Assembly: GCF_032191465.1 (NCBI RefSeq)
Contig: NZ_JAQOUE010000001.1
Coordinates: 2,294,001-2,358,000 of the forward strand
Reading direction: 5' to 3'
DNA from: Candidatus Nitronereus thalassa
GTDB lineage: Bacteria > Nitrospirota > Nitrospiria > Nitrospirales > UBA8639
DNA: 64,000 bases
Below, in pieces: positions 1 to 9,325 of this stretch. How positions within the stretch are numbered: position 1 is the first letter of the stretch; every line of letters starts with the position of its first letter. Both the position numbers and the translations under genes were made by a program. Under the pieces are notes generated by a model. The model was not told the DNA's origin. It made no database searches and worked only from the letters and a program-made list of their open reading frames with translations.

Positions 1-2127
1 GAGCCGGATCATTTCTAACCAAGGAGCTGGGTTATGATCGTTGGAGAACGGAACGCGCTTGCCAAAATGCGGGGTCAACCATGGCCAAGCTACTTTTCCC
101 GTTGAGGGTTCAAACCAGATAGCCCGGCGTTTTCCGGGTTCATATCCCTGCCACTCTGGACGATACTTGGGATTTTCCCCGAGGGTGGCTTCCTTCTCAC
201 TCATTGCCCGATTACCTTCCCATACCCAATCGATGACGGTGGCATCATAGGCCTTCATCTGCCCAAGTTCGTCATCCTTATGACCTGGTTTACCTTGGTT
301 GCTCAGCTGCATGGAAACCCAATCCTTCAGATTGACCACCGCAGGCTCAGATTTCCAATTGCTTTTTCCTGACCCTACAATTTTAAATTGCTTTCCAAAC
401 CAGTTAACAGTGGTTCCCACTAATTTATCCGATGTCACTGGTTTATGAATTCGTCCAAGCCGATCGGGCAACTCCCGCAATGGAGTCATCACATCGTTTT
501 GGATTCCTGGCGTCTGTAGGGTGTTGTACACTCTCCAATACCCCCACATCCCGGCGACATAATGATGCGCGACATGGCAATGGAACAGGAAATCCCCAGC
601 CAACCATTGGCACAGACCAGAACCGCATTCCGTTTCCAGATCCAAGGCTTCTGAAGGCCCAATCACTTCGACATCGACCCGATCAGACTTTGTCCGTACC
701 ACTGGATACTTTACCGGACCGGCTTGACCCGTACTCCAGACAGGCATTTGGGTGGCCCGAGGACTTCGTTGCCAACGAATGGATCCACCATGTGGATGAT
801 GAGAATGGAAGACTTCCGAACCGCCGTGCACAATGCGGAATTTCGCCGGATCGCCTAAATAACTTCGCGGAATGGTCGGTGCCGCATCGCCAAACGTATA
901 GGAACTATACGCCATGGATTCGTCTTCGAACCCAAAGTATTCATGCTGCACATGCATATTATTGATGCCGAAGGGTTCGCTACGATAATTCAACGCGCGT
1001 GCGCCAGGTCGGTAGGCATCAGTCAACGGATCGCGTTGCGGAAGGAAGTCGCCGTGCTTATTCACCGGGCGAAACGCTTCATCACCGACCTCATGATATA
1101 TCAACACAAATTCCCGAAAGTCCGGGCCCGTGCCATTCTTAATCATGGTTTGCCAGCCGCTTCGATCCTTCGTCGCTGGCCCCGTCCCTAGGGGATCGTA
1201 ATATTCCGAGCCACGGGGCTCGACAACAAAGACACCAAACAGCCCCATCACCGTCAACTCTCGGTCATTACTAAACGTGTGAAATTGGCGTCCACCTTCT
1301 TGCGTATCAGGATGGATGTACCATTCCATTTCCACGGTCTCGCCTTCACCAGCCACAGAATCAGGATTCGTTGTTGTCGCGGGTTGACCGGTCTTGCTCA
1401 TGACCATATCCGACCCATTGATATGAAGGCTGACCTCTTCACCGAATTCAAGTTGATTGCGAAGAGTCACTTTGACACAGTCACCTTGATTTCCCCGGAT
1501 TACTAAAGGCTGAATCCATTGATCTTGTATGCCATTTTTTACTCCGCCCGGATCATGATGACCTTCTGTTTCACGGGCTTCCGCATTCTTCGCTTCTTCT
1601 TCACGAATCTTGTCGATATCTTCGGTCAGGGCATACATATAACCCGGATAGAAATCCAACCATTGGTTCAACGTAATTTCTACGTCAATTGCGGAGATAT
1701 CATAATCCCGGACCGGGGCAGTTTTTGGACACATTCCCCCTTTCATAGAGACTGGCTCCACCCCGGAGGTGGAGGCCAATAGTCCATTGGCTGGACCGGC
1801 TCCATATTGATGCATCATGGACATGGTATTAAAGGCACCAGTGGTGTCACCACGGTGTTCCATTTCCTTTCCCATTTGCTGCATCAGACGTTGATGTTGA
1901 AGTTCAACCAAGGCCGAACGCTCCGCCCGCCCTTCTACTGAATTTTCAGTGATTGTTTGTCCTTTGAGCCGCTCGGCCCAACCTGGGGATTGAGAAGACA
2001 TCCCGGTTTGATGAACATGAGTGGAGTCCTCGGCATTGACTTGGGTGTTCATGCCAAATCCCATGATTCCGCCCCAAAGAGCCAGTACCGCCGTAACGGT
2101 GAGTGTTAACCGCGTGCCGTAAAACAT
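1..2127 (-). CDS. Exported multicopper oxidase-like protein (C-terminus beyond left edge)
   Basis: Exported cupredoxin-fold oxidase-like protein, at least 709 residues, open to the window edge. The ATG is preceded by AAGGAGG. Residues 1-35 look like a signal peptide ending NAEDS. Copper-type motifs read in order: LHING near 232, FHTF near 284, FHSHHPHGG near 442 and HCHVAHHYVAGMW near 515; the last matches the HCH-x3-H-x4-M ligand cluster of multicopper oxidases (family knowledge). The first two motifs deviate from the usual HWHG and YHSH, so a full trinuclear site is not certain. About 195 residues follow the last copper motif, which normally lies close to the C-terminus. Substrate unknown; oxidation of a metal or electron transfer with the c-type cytochromes nearby is conceivable. 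The leader carries a terminator-like hairpin (2241-2319). Confidence 0.85.
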   Translation of the reverse strand, partial: MFYGTRLTLTVTAVLALWGGIMGFGMNTQVNAEDSTHVHQTGMSSQSPGWAERLKGQTITENSVEGRAERSALVELQHQRLMQQMGKEMEHRGDTTGAFNTMSMMHQYGAGPANGLLASTSGVEPVSMKGGMCPKTAPVRDYDISAIDVEITLNQWLDFYPGYMYALTEDIDKIREEEAKNAEARETEGHHDPGGVKNGIQDQWIQPLVIRGNQGDCVKVTLRNQLEFGEEVSLHINGSDMVMSKTGQPATTTNPDSVAGEGETVEMEWYIHPDTQEGGRQFHTFSNDRELTVMGLFGVFVVEPRGSEYYDPLGTGPATKDRSGWQTMIKNGTGPDFREFVLIYHEVGDEAFRPVNKHGDFLPQRDPLTDAYRPGARALNYRSEPFGINNMHVQHEYFGFEDESMAYSSYTFGDAAPTIPRSYLGDPAKFRIVHGGSEVFHSHHPHGGSIRWQRSPRATQMPVWSTGQAGPVKYPVVRTKSDRVDVEVIGPSEALDLETECGSGLCQWLAGDFLFHCHVAHHYVAGMWGYWRVYNTLQTPGIQNDVMTPLRELPDRLGRIHKPVTSDKLVGTTVNWFGKQFKIVGSGKSNWKSEPAVVNLKDWVSMQLSNQGKPGHKDDELGQMKAYDATVIDWVWEGNRAMSEKEATLGENPKYRPEWQGYEPGKRRAIWFEPSTGKVAWPWLTPHFGKRVPFSNDHNPAPWLEMIRL

Positions 2128-2240
2128 TATCCGGCCTCCTTAACTGAGGTTATTAAAGACGATCCCGCTAAGGGAGTATTATTTTTTTAAAAAATAATTA
2201 ATGAACTTCTTGCCATACCTATATTTTCCAGCCTCAGGGG

Positions 2241-2319
2241 AAAAAGCCGGGGAAGAGTCATCCAAAAAGGAGGTTGGGTATTCCGGAGGCCGGTCCATCA
2301 CACCCACGTCTTCCCCGGC
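2241..2319 (-). terminator. Terminator-like hairpin in the leader of the multicopper oxidase gene
   Basis: On the minus strand GCCGGGGAAGA (2319-2309) pairs perfectly with TCTTCCCCGGC (2256-2246), followed directly by TTTTT. The 52-base interior holds further pairing (GGGT with ACCC, CCGG with CCGG). No minus-strand gene lies between it and the lipoprotein gene on the opposite strand, so it cannot simply end an upstream gene. It sits about 115 bases before the oxidase start, as expected of a leader attenuator. No known riboswitch class is recognised. Confidence 0.6.
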
Positions 2320-2773
2320 ACTTAATATTGAGAGCAAATTGAATGCCGAATGAGGTGGAAGTGAAAATTACATAAAAAAATCTTACGATTTAGCAGGTTA
2401 TGAACTTTTTGGTGCAATGATTGGCAAATGGCAGAACTGGACATAATTCCATGGAATTGGACAGATGTATGAAAGAAACATCAAAAAACGCATAAAAACA
2501 ATGCGTTACTGTGTCTAAACAATTAGACATCATTAATGAAACATTGACGCATTTTGGTCCAAAATAACTCATATTATTTTGTTTTGGAGCCCAATTTTTG
2601 AAAATAAAATGCCATTTTAAATAAAAATAAATACGTATAAAAATTAAGTCCATTTCTTCTGCATTGCCTTTCAGTCATTTCCTCGAGGAAATCAACCGAC
2701 AAGAGAGAAAAGAGAAACCCCGAATCAATAATCGTATTGAGGGCTATTATTGCCACACCGCAGGGAATTAAAA
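2320..2773. other. AT-rich intergenic region between divergent genes
   Basis: This stretch separates the minus-strand oxidase from the plus-strand acidic lipoprotein and should hold both promoters. It is clearly more AT-rich than its surroundings. A minus-strand open frame of about 87 codons here has no recognisable features. No promoter is called with confidence. Confidence 0.4.
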
Positions 2774-3418
2774 ATGAGCTGGAAACTTCAAGAAATTGGA
2801 TTAGGGATGAATCACGAGGAATTCATTTCGGTAGGGAAATATTGGTTATGGATGACGGTGTTTTCCACCTGCCTGTTTGCGAGCTGTGGGGAAACCAATC
2901 ACCCACACCAAGAACCGGGCATGCCAGCCCCTAAGGCCCAAGCCGTACCCGTAAAAAATGTTGTCCATGGTGAAATTCCGGAAGAAGGAATCTCTCTCGA
3001 GCCTCACGGCTATGAGGAAATCTCAGAATCAGATAATTTCGACTCCGATCTCGAACAATTCGAAGATGACAATGCCCTATCTGAGGAACTTGAAGAGATT
3101 CGAGATCCGGAATCCGAAGGTGAGAGTCGTGAGGTTCGCTCACTGCCCGAGCCGCAGGTAGAGACTCTCGATACCCAAACGGAAATCGCCCTCCGTGAGA
3201 CCCAAGATTCCGTAGACTCAAATGAACCGAAAACCTCTCTTGGTGGATCGCCACTTGCATCCTCCAAGGCCCCAGACAACACCGACGCCCAAGCGAAGTG
3301 GATCGCCCAATTCCAGGTCACTGGCGACTCCGATGATTTTGCACCAGATTCTCCCGATGAATTCGAATCTGATTCTGCGGATGATTTCGGGTCCAATACC
3401 TCACTCTCCGTGGATTAA
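2774..3418 (+). CDS. Acidic lipoprotein, unknown function
   Basis: Not recognised. A hydrophobic segment ending LFASC (Cys 38 from this start) is a lipobox, so the mature protein is probably lipid-anchored at the envelope. The rest is low-complexity and strongly acidic, rich in Asp, Glu and Ser, ending in repeated DDF and DEF patterns. It may be disordered or bind cations. Start is uncertain: ATG 2774 has only a weak GGGA before it; the in-frame ATG at 2807 would give a more usual signal-peptide length (Cys 27); a TTG at 2750 is less likely. It is followed by another lipoprotein gene on the same strand. Confidence 0.65.
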   Translation: MSWKLQEIGLGMNHEEFISVGKYWLWMTVFSTCLFASCGETNHPHQEPGMPAPKAQAVPVKNVVHGEIPEEGISLEPHGYEEISESDNFDSDLEQFEDDNALSEELEEIRDPESEGESREVRSLPEPQVETLDTQTEIALRETQDSVDSNEPKTSLGGSPLASSKAPDNTDAQAKWIAQFQVTGDSDDFAPDSPDEFESDSADDFGSNTSLSVD

Positions 3419-3593
3419 CCTCATCCTCTCTGAAACCGCAAACTCTACTTTCTCATTTACTTGCTCATTCTAATGTGCCACCAGGATCATCGTTTTCCCT
3501 CAATTCCCAGAGGTCTCTTGACCCTCAGCCTCTGTGAAAGAGTTGGTTCCGCCCTCTCTTCTTTGATACATTCATTGAAATTTGAATTCTCTC

Positions 3594-4712
3594 ATGAATA
3601 TTCTTCCCTCTACATTTCGAGCCGCCTGCATGGCGGCTCTCCTCGGGCTCTTCATGGTCAACGGGTGTGCATCCCCCATTGCCCTTCATCGAGCTGTACT
3701 GGAGTATGATTGGACGGTCAATCGAATCGAATCGGAACTCTTACTTCTCAACATTGCTCGCATGCGGTATCACGAACCCATTCATTTCACGGTGGTTTCG
3801 AGTATCGCCGCCACCTTTGACTTTCGAGTCAATACGGGCATTACTGGCGCAATAACCGAAAATCCTGGGCTCGACTCGTTGTCTCTTACCTTAGGAACTT
3901 CCGCCGCAGAAAATCCGACGGTGAGCATCATCCCCGTCCAAGGAGAACAGTTCACCAAACGGCTGTTAACCCCCATTTCCGAAAACACCATCCAATTCTT
4001 AGCGCATCAGGGGATCGATCCTGCAATTCTCCTTCGGCTCATGGCTCGAGGAATTATTCTTGAAGAAGGGGAGAGCCATCGGCGATTTATATTGAATCAG
4101 CCACACCGAAAAGAGGAATACCAAGAATTCCGTCAGCGAGTGATGCATATATCGTGGCTACAGTATGCTCGGAATTTGTTCATTGGCCCACTTCAATTTC
4201 AGAATGGAACGAAACCGACGGTGGGTCGTATCATCATCACCAATTATGACCCCGACTCACTCCCCAATCACGAGCGGCAAGCCTTACACGAACAAGCCAA
4301 CCGATTTCCCCTCAACCATATTAAGGTAGATATTCGACATGGCTATCCAGGCGGGGAATTCCCTATGCGGGGAGAAATTCACTTGCGCAGCTTTAAGGGA
4401 ATTCTAGGATTTATTGGGCGAGGGATTGTTCAAGATCAAGAGTTTCCTGTTGCTCCTGATCCACGCACACCATTCGTAATGGTGAATCCTGCCAAAACAC
4501 TCACCATCCAAGAATCTAGGACCCAACCGGCAGAGGCCATTGTCTCCGCCAAGAAACGGGATCGATGGTATTACATTGAAGAAGAATCCGAAGCGGGGGA
4601 ATTGGAAGACCAATGGAATCATGAAGCCTTTGATATTCTCTACCAACTGTACCATCTCACCGTTACGGATATTTCTCAAACCCCTGCTGTGCCCATTACT
4701 ATTTCCAAATAA
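3594..4712 (+). CDS. Lipoprotein, unknown function
   Basis: A 372-residue protein with a short signal peptide and lipobox ending NGC (Cys 25), so a predicted envelope lipoprotein. I do not recognise a domain. The mature part opens with a helical stretch rich in Leu and Arg (residues 30-55) followed by mixed alpha/beta sequence without obvious catalytic motifs. ATG 3594 is preferred to the in-frame TTG 12 bases upstream; neither has a strong ribosome-binding site. It lies about 175 bases after the acidic lipoprotein gene on the same strand, so co-transcription is possible. Confidence 0.7.
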   Translation: MNILPSTFRAACMAALLGLFMVNGCASPIALHRAVLEYDWTVNRIESELLLLNIARMRYHEPIHFTVVSSIAATFDFRVNTGITGAITENPGLDSLSLTLGTSAAENPTVSIIPVQGEQFTKRLLTPISENTIQFLAHQGIDPAILLRLMARGIILEEGESHRRFILNQPHRKEEYQEFRQRVMHISWLQYARNLFIGPLQFQNGTKPTVGRIIITNYDPDSLPNHERQALHEQANRFPLNHIKVDIRHGYPGGEFPMRGEIHLRSFKGILGFIGRGIVQDQEFPVAPDPRTPFVMVNPAKTLTIQESRTQPAEAIVSAKKRDRWYYIEEESEAGELEDQWNHEAFDILYQLYHLTVTDISQTPAVPITISK

Positions 4713-4812
4713 TATACCCGTCGGTGGTTGCCAGACCTTCGCCGCGCGTAGGTAAAAAAAATTATCACTCATTTTTCGAGCGACAACCGGCTAGGAACTT
4801 GGGAAAACTTTT

Positions 4813-5178
4813 CTACATTGAACGAAATACGGCCAGCAGATCACTGAGCGTCAACGTTTTTATTTGCAAGATATTTCGTTCCTTTGCGAGTTGAAGGTTC
4901 ATTCCGTTCTCACTTGACCGAGCCACCCAATCAACTCCTAACTGTAAAATTCTTTCTGATTCAACAGCCACCTTTTCTTTGACAATTCGATTACTCGCTA
5001 GCAATTCTGCAGCTTTCTCCCTGGTTGTCCGTAAATGTTCTTGAAATTCCGATTCCGGAAAGGCTGCCTTCGCGGCCTCATCATGACATCGATCCAAGTA
5101 TTGATTGAGCAGCACATATAATCGCAACACCGTTTCCGTGATTTGAATATATTGCTCCTGGTGGTCTTGAATCGGCAT
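4813..5178 (-). CDS. Hypothetical helical protein, 121 residues
   Basis: Not recognised. The sequence is almost entirely compatible with long helices, has no signal peptide or membrane segment, and one Cys. The chosen ATG (MPIQDHQEQY) has AAAGGAG at good distance, which excludes the upstream in-frame GTG. It lies about 100 bases downstream of the sigma-54 regulator on the same strand, which may suggest a shared transcript. Confidence 0.65.
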   Translation of the reverse strand: MPIQDHQEQYIQITETVLRLYVLLNQYLDRCHDEAAKAAFPESEFQEHLRTTREKAAELLASNRIVKEKVAVESERILQLGVDWVARSSENGMNLQLAKERNILQIKTLTLSDLLAVFRSM

Positions 5179-5312
5179 AAAGGCTCCTTTCATAAAGGCC
5201 ACACATTCAACGTTTCGAAGTGGCTTGAGGGTTGGGCGAATCTATTCCCCCGCAGTCTATCCCAATTGGTAGTGGGAGAAAAGTCAGGGGAAGAAGAGGA
5301 AGCGAACGACTG

Positions 5313-6713
5313 TTAGGAAATGTTATAGGCTTTGATCTTATTATAGAGCGTGGCTCGACTGATGCTTAATAATTTTGCCGCTAGGACTTTGTTCCCATTC
5401 GCTTCCCCCAAGGCTTTTACGATCATGTCTTTCTCTACCCTGGACTGAGCCAATTTCCTCATCTGATACAAATCTGGCGTCCCAGAAATTGAGTCAGGAG
5501 ACTCTTCTACAGCTGAGGCCTGTATGCAAGGCCCCTGAGTCGTCAACACGAGACGTTCAATGGCATGTTCCAATTCACGTACATTTCCAAGCCACGTCCT
5601 TTGGGTTAATTGAAGGATGGCATCAGGAGCAATTCCCACCTCGTCCTTATGATGCTTTTGGCAGGCACGACGAATAAATGTGTGAACAAGCAATGGAATG
5701 TCTTCCTGCCGATCCCGCAGAGGTGGTAGGGTAATGGGAAGAACCGCTAGCCGATAAAATAAATCCGTTCGAAAAGTTTGAGCTTCAATTAACTGCTCCA
5801 GCGGAATATTCGAGGCAGAAATAATTCGCACGTCAACTTTGGTAGGGTGATTACCGCCCACGGGTTTCACTTCGCCTTCCTGCAACACACGCAAGAGTTT
5901 AGCCTGAAAACTCGTACTGGTATTCGCAATCTCATCGAGGAAAATGGTTCCGCCTTCCGCCTCTTCAAACAGCCCCTTGCGATCGGCCACTGCTCCAGTG
6001 AAGGCCCCGCGTCGATGTCCAAATAATTCACTTTCCAACAAGGTTTCAGGCATGGCGCCACAATCAATGACAATAAAAGGGGCCTCGCGACGTGGACCCA
6101 ATTGATGAATCGTTTTCGCAACTAGCTCTTTTCCCGTGCCACTTTCTCCCTGCAATAACACTGTCGCCTGGCTGGTCGCCACCAATCGAATAGTATCAAA
6201 CACCTGCTGCATGGCCTCACTCTTTCCAACGATTACATCAAGGGGATTCGATTCCACGACTTTTTCCTTGACGAGAGGGAAAGAGCCTTTAACTGACGAA
6301 TGTAACACCATCGTTTCCCGTCCGGTTCGTCCTAACATCAATACACAACGAATGTGTTCCTGAGTGCCAACTAGGGGAAGCGCTTTGGGAAAAGGACAGG
6401 TGGGAGCTATCGATTCCGAAGGTTGGGCATGACCAGCCTCCTGACAAAAATTCCCCAACTCCAGCACATTTTTCCCTGGACAGGCCTCACAAGGCTGAGA
6501 GCGATGCTCAAATACCCCCCCCTCCCGCACCTGTTCAAGCAAAGGACAATCGTCAATCACTTGTTTAGCTGAAGCATTGGCATAAACTAAGTCATGAGTT
6601 GGGGAGACCACCATTACGGGCTCAGAGAGATGATCCGCTAGGCTCGCCAATGCCTCTATGCGTGCGGTAAGAATTGGGTCGAGCTGAGGAAAATGAATAA
6701 ACGATCCGGCCAT
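5313..6713 (-). CDS. Sigma-54-dependent transcriptional activator, PAS-like Cys-rich sensor
   Basis: Enhancer-binding activator of sigma-54 RNA polymerase, 466 residues. Order: PAS-like sensor (about 20-130), AAA+ ATPase (about 161-390) and a Fis-type helix-turn-helix at the end ([20 protein letters not shown]). Walker A is GESGTGKE (189-196), the sigma-54 contact loop GAFTGA is at 236-241, Walker B GTIFLDEI near 255-262. The sensor carries Cys at about 56, 75, 78, 90 and 106, including CEACPGK, a pattern seen in PAS proteins that may bind metal or sense redox. There is no receiver domain, but a stand-alone receiver gene lies immediately upstream on the same strand (31-base gap), so the two may act together. 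Targets unknown; I found no good -24/-12 promoter in the window. Confidence 0.9.
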   Translation of the reverse strand: MAGSFIHFPQLDPILTARIEALASLADHLSEPVMVVSPTHDLVYANASAKQVIDDCPLLEQVREGGVFEHRSQPCEACPGKNVLELGNFCQEAGHAQPSESIAPTCPFPKALPLVGTQEHIRCVLMLGRTGRETMVLHSSVKGSFPLVKEKVVESNPLDVIVGKSEAMQQVFDTIRLVATSQATVLLQGESGTGKELVAKTIHQLGPRREAPFIVIDCGAMPETLLESELFGHRRGAFTGAVADRKGLFEEAEGGTIFLDEIANTSTSFQAKLLRVLQEGEVKPVGGNHPTKVDVRIISASNIPLEQLIEAQTFRTDLFYRLAVLPITLPPLRDRQEDIPLLVHTFIRRACQKHHKDEVGIAPDAILQLTQRTWLGNVRELEHAIERLVLTTQGPCIQASAVEESPDSISGTPDLYQMRKLAQSRVEKDMIVKALGEANGNKVLAAKLLSISRATLYNKIKAYNIS

Positions 6714-6743
6714 CGTAAACTGTCGTTACGAAAACGCTCCTTT

Positions 6744-7199
6744 TTATTCGAGGTTCACCTGGACATGTGGACAATGAGGCACCGGACACACTTTCATCAC
6801 GAGCGTCTTCAAATCATCCATACGAACAGGTTTATCAAAGTATCCATCGACGCCAATATTCTTAGCGATGCCGTGCGTTTGAGAATCCCCAAACGCCGTC
6901 ACCACAATCACGCGACAATCGGGAGTGACTGTTTTGACATTTTTAATAAAATCAAACCCACCGGATTTCATTTGTAAATCAGTCACAATTAAACTCGGCG
7001 TCTTGGCTTGAATTTGGGAAAGCGCTTCTTCACCATCGGCGGCTTCTAGGACACAACACCCATAATCACCCAACTCATCGACTAAGAGGCTTCTCATCGC
7101 ATCATCATCGTCAACCACCAGAATGACACAACAATTCCTCCCTTCCTCATTAATACTGATTAGGGGTCTTGGCTGAAAAGAATTAGAAGAAATTGACAT
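6744..7199 (-). CDS. Stand-alone response regulator receiver protein
   Basis: CheY-like single receiver domain, 151 residues. An acidic cluster VVDDDD (28-33), phospho-acceptor Asp 74 in VTDLQM, a VVTAF switch segment and a C-terminal DKP lysine are all present, so it should be phosphorylatable. A short hydrophilic N-terminus precedes the domain and the C-terminus holds several Cys and His (CPVPHCPH). ATG 7199 is chosen over an in-frame GTG 57 bases upstream. It is the first gene of a probable two-gene unit with the sigma-54 activator; I infer it relays phosphorylation to that system. Confidence 0.85.
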   Translation of the reverse strand: MSISSNSFQPRPLISINEEGRNCCVILVVDDDDAMRSLLVDELGDYGCCVLEAADGEEALSQIQAKTPSLIVTDLQMKSGGFDFIKNVKTVTPDCRVIVVTAFGDSQTHGIAKNIGVDGYFDKPVRMDDLKTLVMKVCPVPHCPHVQVNLE

Positions 7200-7745
7200 A
7201 ACGCAACATTCGATAAGGGCTCTATTTTTTAAAACATGCAACACTAATGCCTGCACCGATCCCGCTCATTTCTGCCCTTAGAAAACACATTCTTGAGGTA
7301 TTCCAGGGGAGTTAATCAAGGGAATGAACAACTACGGTTCAAAATTTGACGAAAATATCTACAAGGTCTTCAGGTAAAATTGTAGCAAGAAGCGCCACCA
7401 TTTCGCATGAGAAAGGGCACCTCATATATTTTGGAATCAGGAGAGTCCATATCATGTTCCCACTGAAATTGCCCCATCACGGCCAAGCAATAAAGATAAC
7501 CCTTTCAATGAGACCAATCTCACCTTATCTTAGAAGTTTTGAAAAATCCTTCCTCTATGCCCTGTTCTAAACTTGGCCTTGATTTTGCGTGAGATACAAA
7601 GTGAAAGGCCCTCATTTTCCTATATTCTCGATAACAAACACGAATAATTCCTAAATAGTCAGGAGTGCTTTTAAGGTTTCATGGGTCTTGTAAACAGTCC
7701 CTCTCCGGAAGATTTGGGATTCACCATTAACGAGGATGACCGGAT
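7200..7745. other. Intergenic region between divergent genes
   Basis: About 545 bases between the minus-strand receiver gene and the plus-strand zinc-ribbon gene. Short open frames here show no ribosome-binding site or recognisable protein. No clear hairpin, repeat or promoter was found. Confidence 0.4.
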
Positions 7746-8324
7746 ATGACAATGCGAAAAACTAAGCGATATACCCTGCAATCCCTTAAGAAAAAAGAGG
7801 TGGTCGGCGATCCTTACGCGTCAACCTATCCTCGAACAGGATTTGCTATCTGTCCTGAATGTCAGTCCGTATATCACCGTAAACGATGGACATTACCTCG
7901 GACCGAGGAAGACACCATTATCCCTAAGTCCTCCAGACCTGCCAAGAAAATTGGGAAACCGTTAATGTTTCCGGAATTATTCCTTTGTCCGGCTTGTCAA
8001 AAAATTCGAGATGGCTATGCCGAAGGGTTTGTCTCTATTGTGTGGGAAAATTGGTTAGCCCATAAAGCGGATATCATGGGGTTTATCCACAATGAAGAAA
8101 AGCGAGCGAGTCATGTGAATCCGTTAGAACGGATTATGACCGTACGTACTCGGACTGACGGGATCGACCTTGAAACTACGACGGAGCGAATGGCCCAACG
8201 AATCGGCCGAGACTTAATGCGCGCGTTTAAAGGCAAGGTTCAGTACAAATGGTCACACAAGGATAAGCTCGCCAGAATTCAATGGAAAGGTCCAACAAAA
8301 AAGCTTGCGCCTCGCAAAAAATAA
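7746..8324 (+). CDS. BCAM0308-type zinc-ribbon protein
   Basis: Basic 192-residue protein with two CxxC pairs, CPEC near residue 36 and CPAC near residue 82, spaced as a treble-clef or zinc-ribbon unit with RKRW after the first pair and KIRDGY after the second. That pattern matches proteins annotated as the BCAM0308 family, resembling the zinc-binding N-terminus of NMD3-like proteins (recalled, not searched). The C-terminus is Lys-rich (GPTKKLAPRKK), suggesting nucleic-acid contact. Function unknown. GAGGATG before the ATG supports the start. The cytochrome gene 150 bases downstream may share its transcript. Confidence 0.7.
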   Translation: MTMRKTKRYTLQSLKKKEVVGDPYASTYPRTGFAICPECQSVYHRKRWTLPRTEEDTIIPKSSRPAKKIGKPLMFPELFLCPACQKIRDGYAEGFVSIVWENWLAHKADIMGFIHNEEKRASHVNPLERIMTVRTRTDGIDLETTTERMAQRIGRDLMRAFKGKVQYKWSHKDKLARIQWKGPTKKLAPRKK

Positions 8325-8477
8325 TTCAAGAAAATATGTAATTTGACGGTGCCAATGCCGATGACCAAAAAAGAAAGAAATTTCCATTTTTCCATGAGAA
8401 TTCGGTCTAGTGAAGAGATAGGACAGTGCTTGAGTTTGATAGATAGAATTTCAAGAAAGACAAAGAGGAGAAATATC

Positions 8478-8843
8478 ATGAAACAAAAAATTCGGTTTAT
8501 AGGAGCCTTGTGTTTTTTGCTGCTCTGGTCTTTAGGAATGGCTCCCATGCCAGCCGAGGTCGAGGAATTTGGGAAGTCGGTCTATGAACAGTATTGCCTT
8601 CAATGTCACGGCCCTAAAGGCCAAGGAGATGGTCCAGAGGCGAAAAATCTAGTCATTAAACCAGCCAATTTTCATGCACCAGACTCCCGAATGAAATCTG
8701 ACGGGGAACTCCTTTCGAAAGTCGTGTGGGGTGGAGTCTATAGCCCAATGCACGGGTGGGGAACACGGATCAGTCGACAAGAAATTCACTCAGTAATTCG
8801 ATACATTCGCCTGCTGGCTCCCCATGAAAGGAACGCAAATTGA
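8478..8843 (+). CDS. Periplasmic monoheme cytochrome c, MHGW type
   Basis: Small exported electron carrier, 121 residues. A signal peptide (about 1-25) precedes one haem site CLQCH, followed by GDGPEA. The probable axial Met lies in SPMHGW, and the domain ends with an IRYIRLLAP helix. AGAGGAG before the ATG fixes the start and rules out longer in-frame versions. Two paralogs in the window (9326-9697 and 34127-34495) share the GDG, PA(N/D), MHGW and YIR-LAP elements. Redox partner unknown; the multicopper oxidase-like protein is one possibility. Confidence 0.92.
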   Translation: MKQKIRFIGALCFLLLWSLGMAPMPAEVEEFGKSVYEQYCLQCHGPKGQGDGPEAKNLVIKPANFHAPDSRMKSDGELLSKVVWGGVYSPMHGWGTRISRQEIHSVIRYIRLLAPHERNAN

Positions 8844-8924
8844 TATCCGTTTATTAAAAAACCCATCTGTCCCAAACGGTTTCAAAGTATTAGGAAACAT
8901 TAAGCTAAATGAAGGCCACCACAA

Positions 8925-9194
8925 ATGAAAGAAAAAGAAGCTAAGCCCACATCTTTATGGATTGATGTCATCCACATTGATATGCCACGCACTCACTGGA
9001 TTTGGTGGGTGATAGAGGGGACACCCGATGCTCCAGGGGCGGGGAGTCGATCATTTAGCTCTCTTCATGCCATGCAAGAACATGTCAGGGAGCGAGGATA
9101 CAACCCACCAACGGCATCACAAATCAATGAGGCTGTTCTACAAGCAAGAGTTGACAACAAGGATGAGGTCACTTTGAAAGTTTCACCAAAATAA
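8925..9194 (+). CDS. Hypothetical protein, 89 residues
   Basis: Not recognised. Small soluble protein without signal peptide or Cys, with a Trp-rich stretch (HWIWWVIEGT) and a helical second half (SLHAMQEHVRERGY). Ribosome-binding site is weak. It sits between two related cytochrome genes on the same strand, 81 bases after the first and 131 before the second, so it is probably co-transcribed with them. Confidence 0.6.
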   Translation: MKEKEAKPTSLWIDVIHIDMPRTHWIWWVIEGTPDAPGAGSRSFSSLHAMQEHVRERGYNPPTASQINEAVLQARVDNKDEVTLKVSPK

Positions 9195-9325
9195 TTACCA
9201 ATACTATATCGCCCTGAGGGCATTCACAAAATCATGTAAAGACGTTTTCATGGCTGATATCATTTGTAGCTGCGACATACAGATGCCGAAGCTTCAGGCG
9301 CAGACATTTGAGGAGGGGATCATTC

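Noticed and set aside
432-965. Plus-strand open frame of about 177 codons
   Set aside because: Lies antisense within the multicopper oxidase gene, whose motifs and signal peptide are clear; no ribosome-binding site.
2390-2653. Minus-strand open frame in the AT-rich spacer
   Set aside because: AT-rich DNA gives chance frames; no start signal and no recognisable protein pattern.
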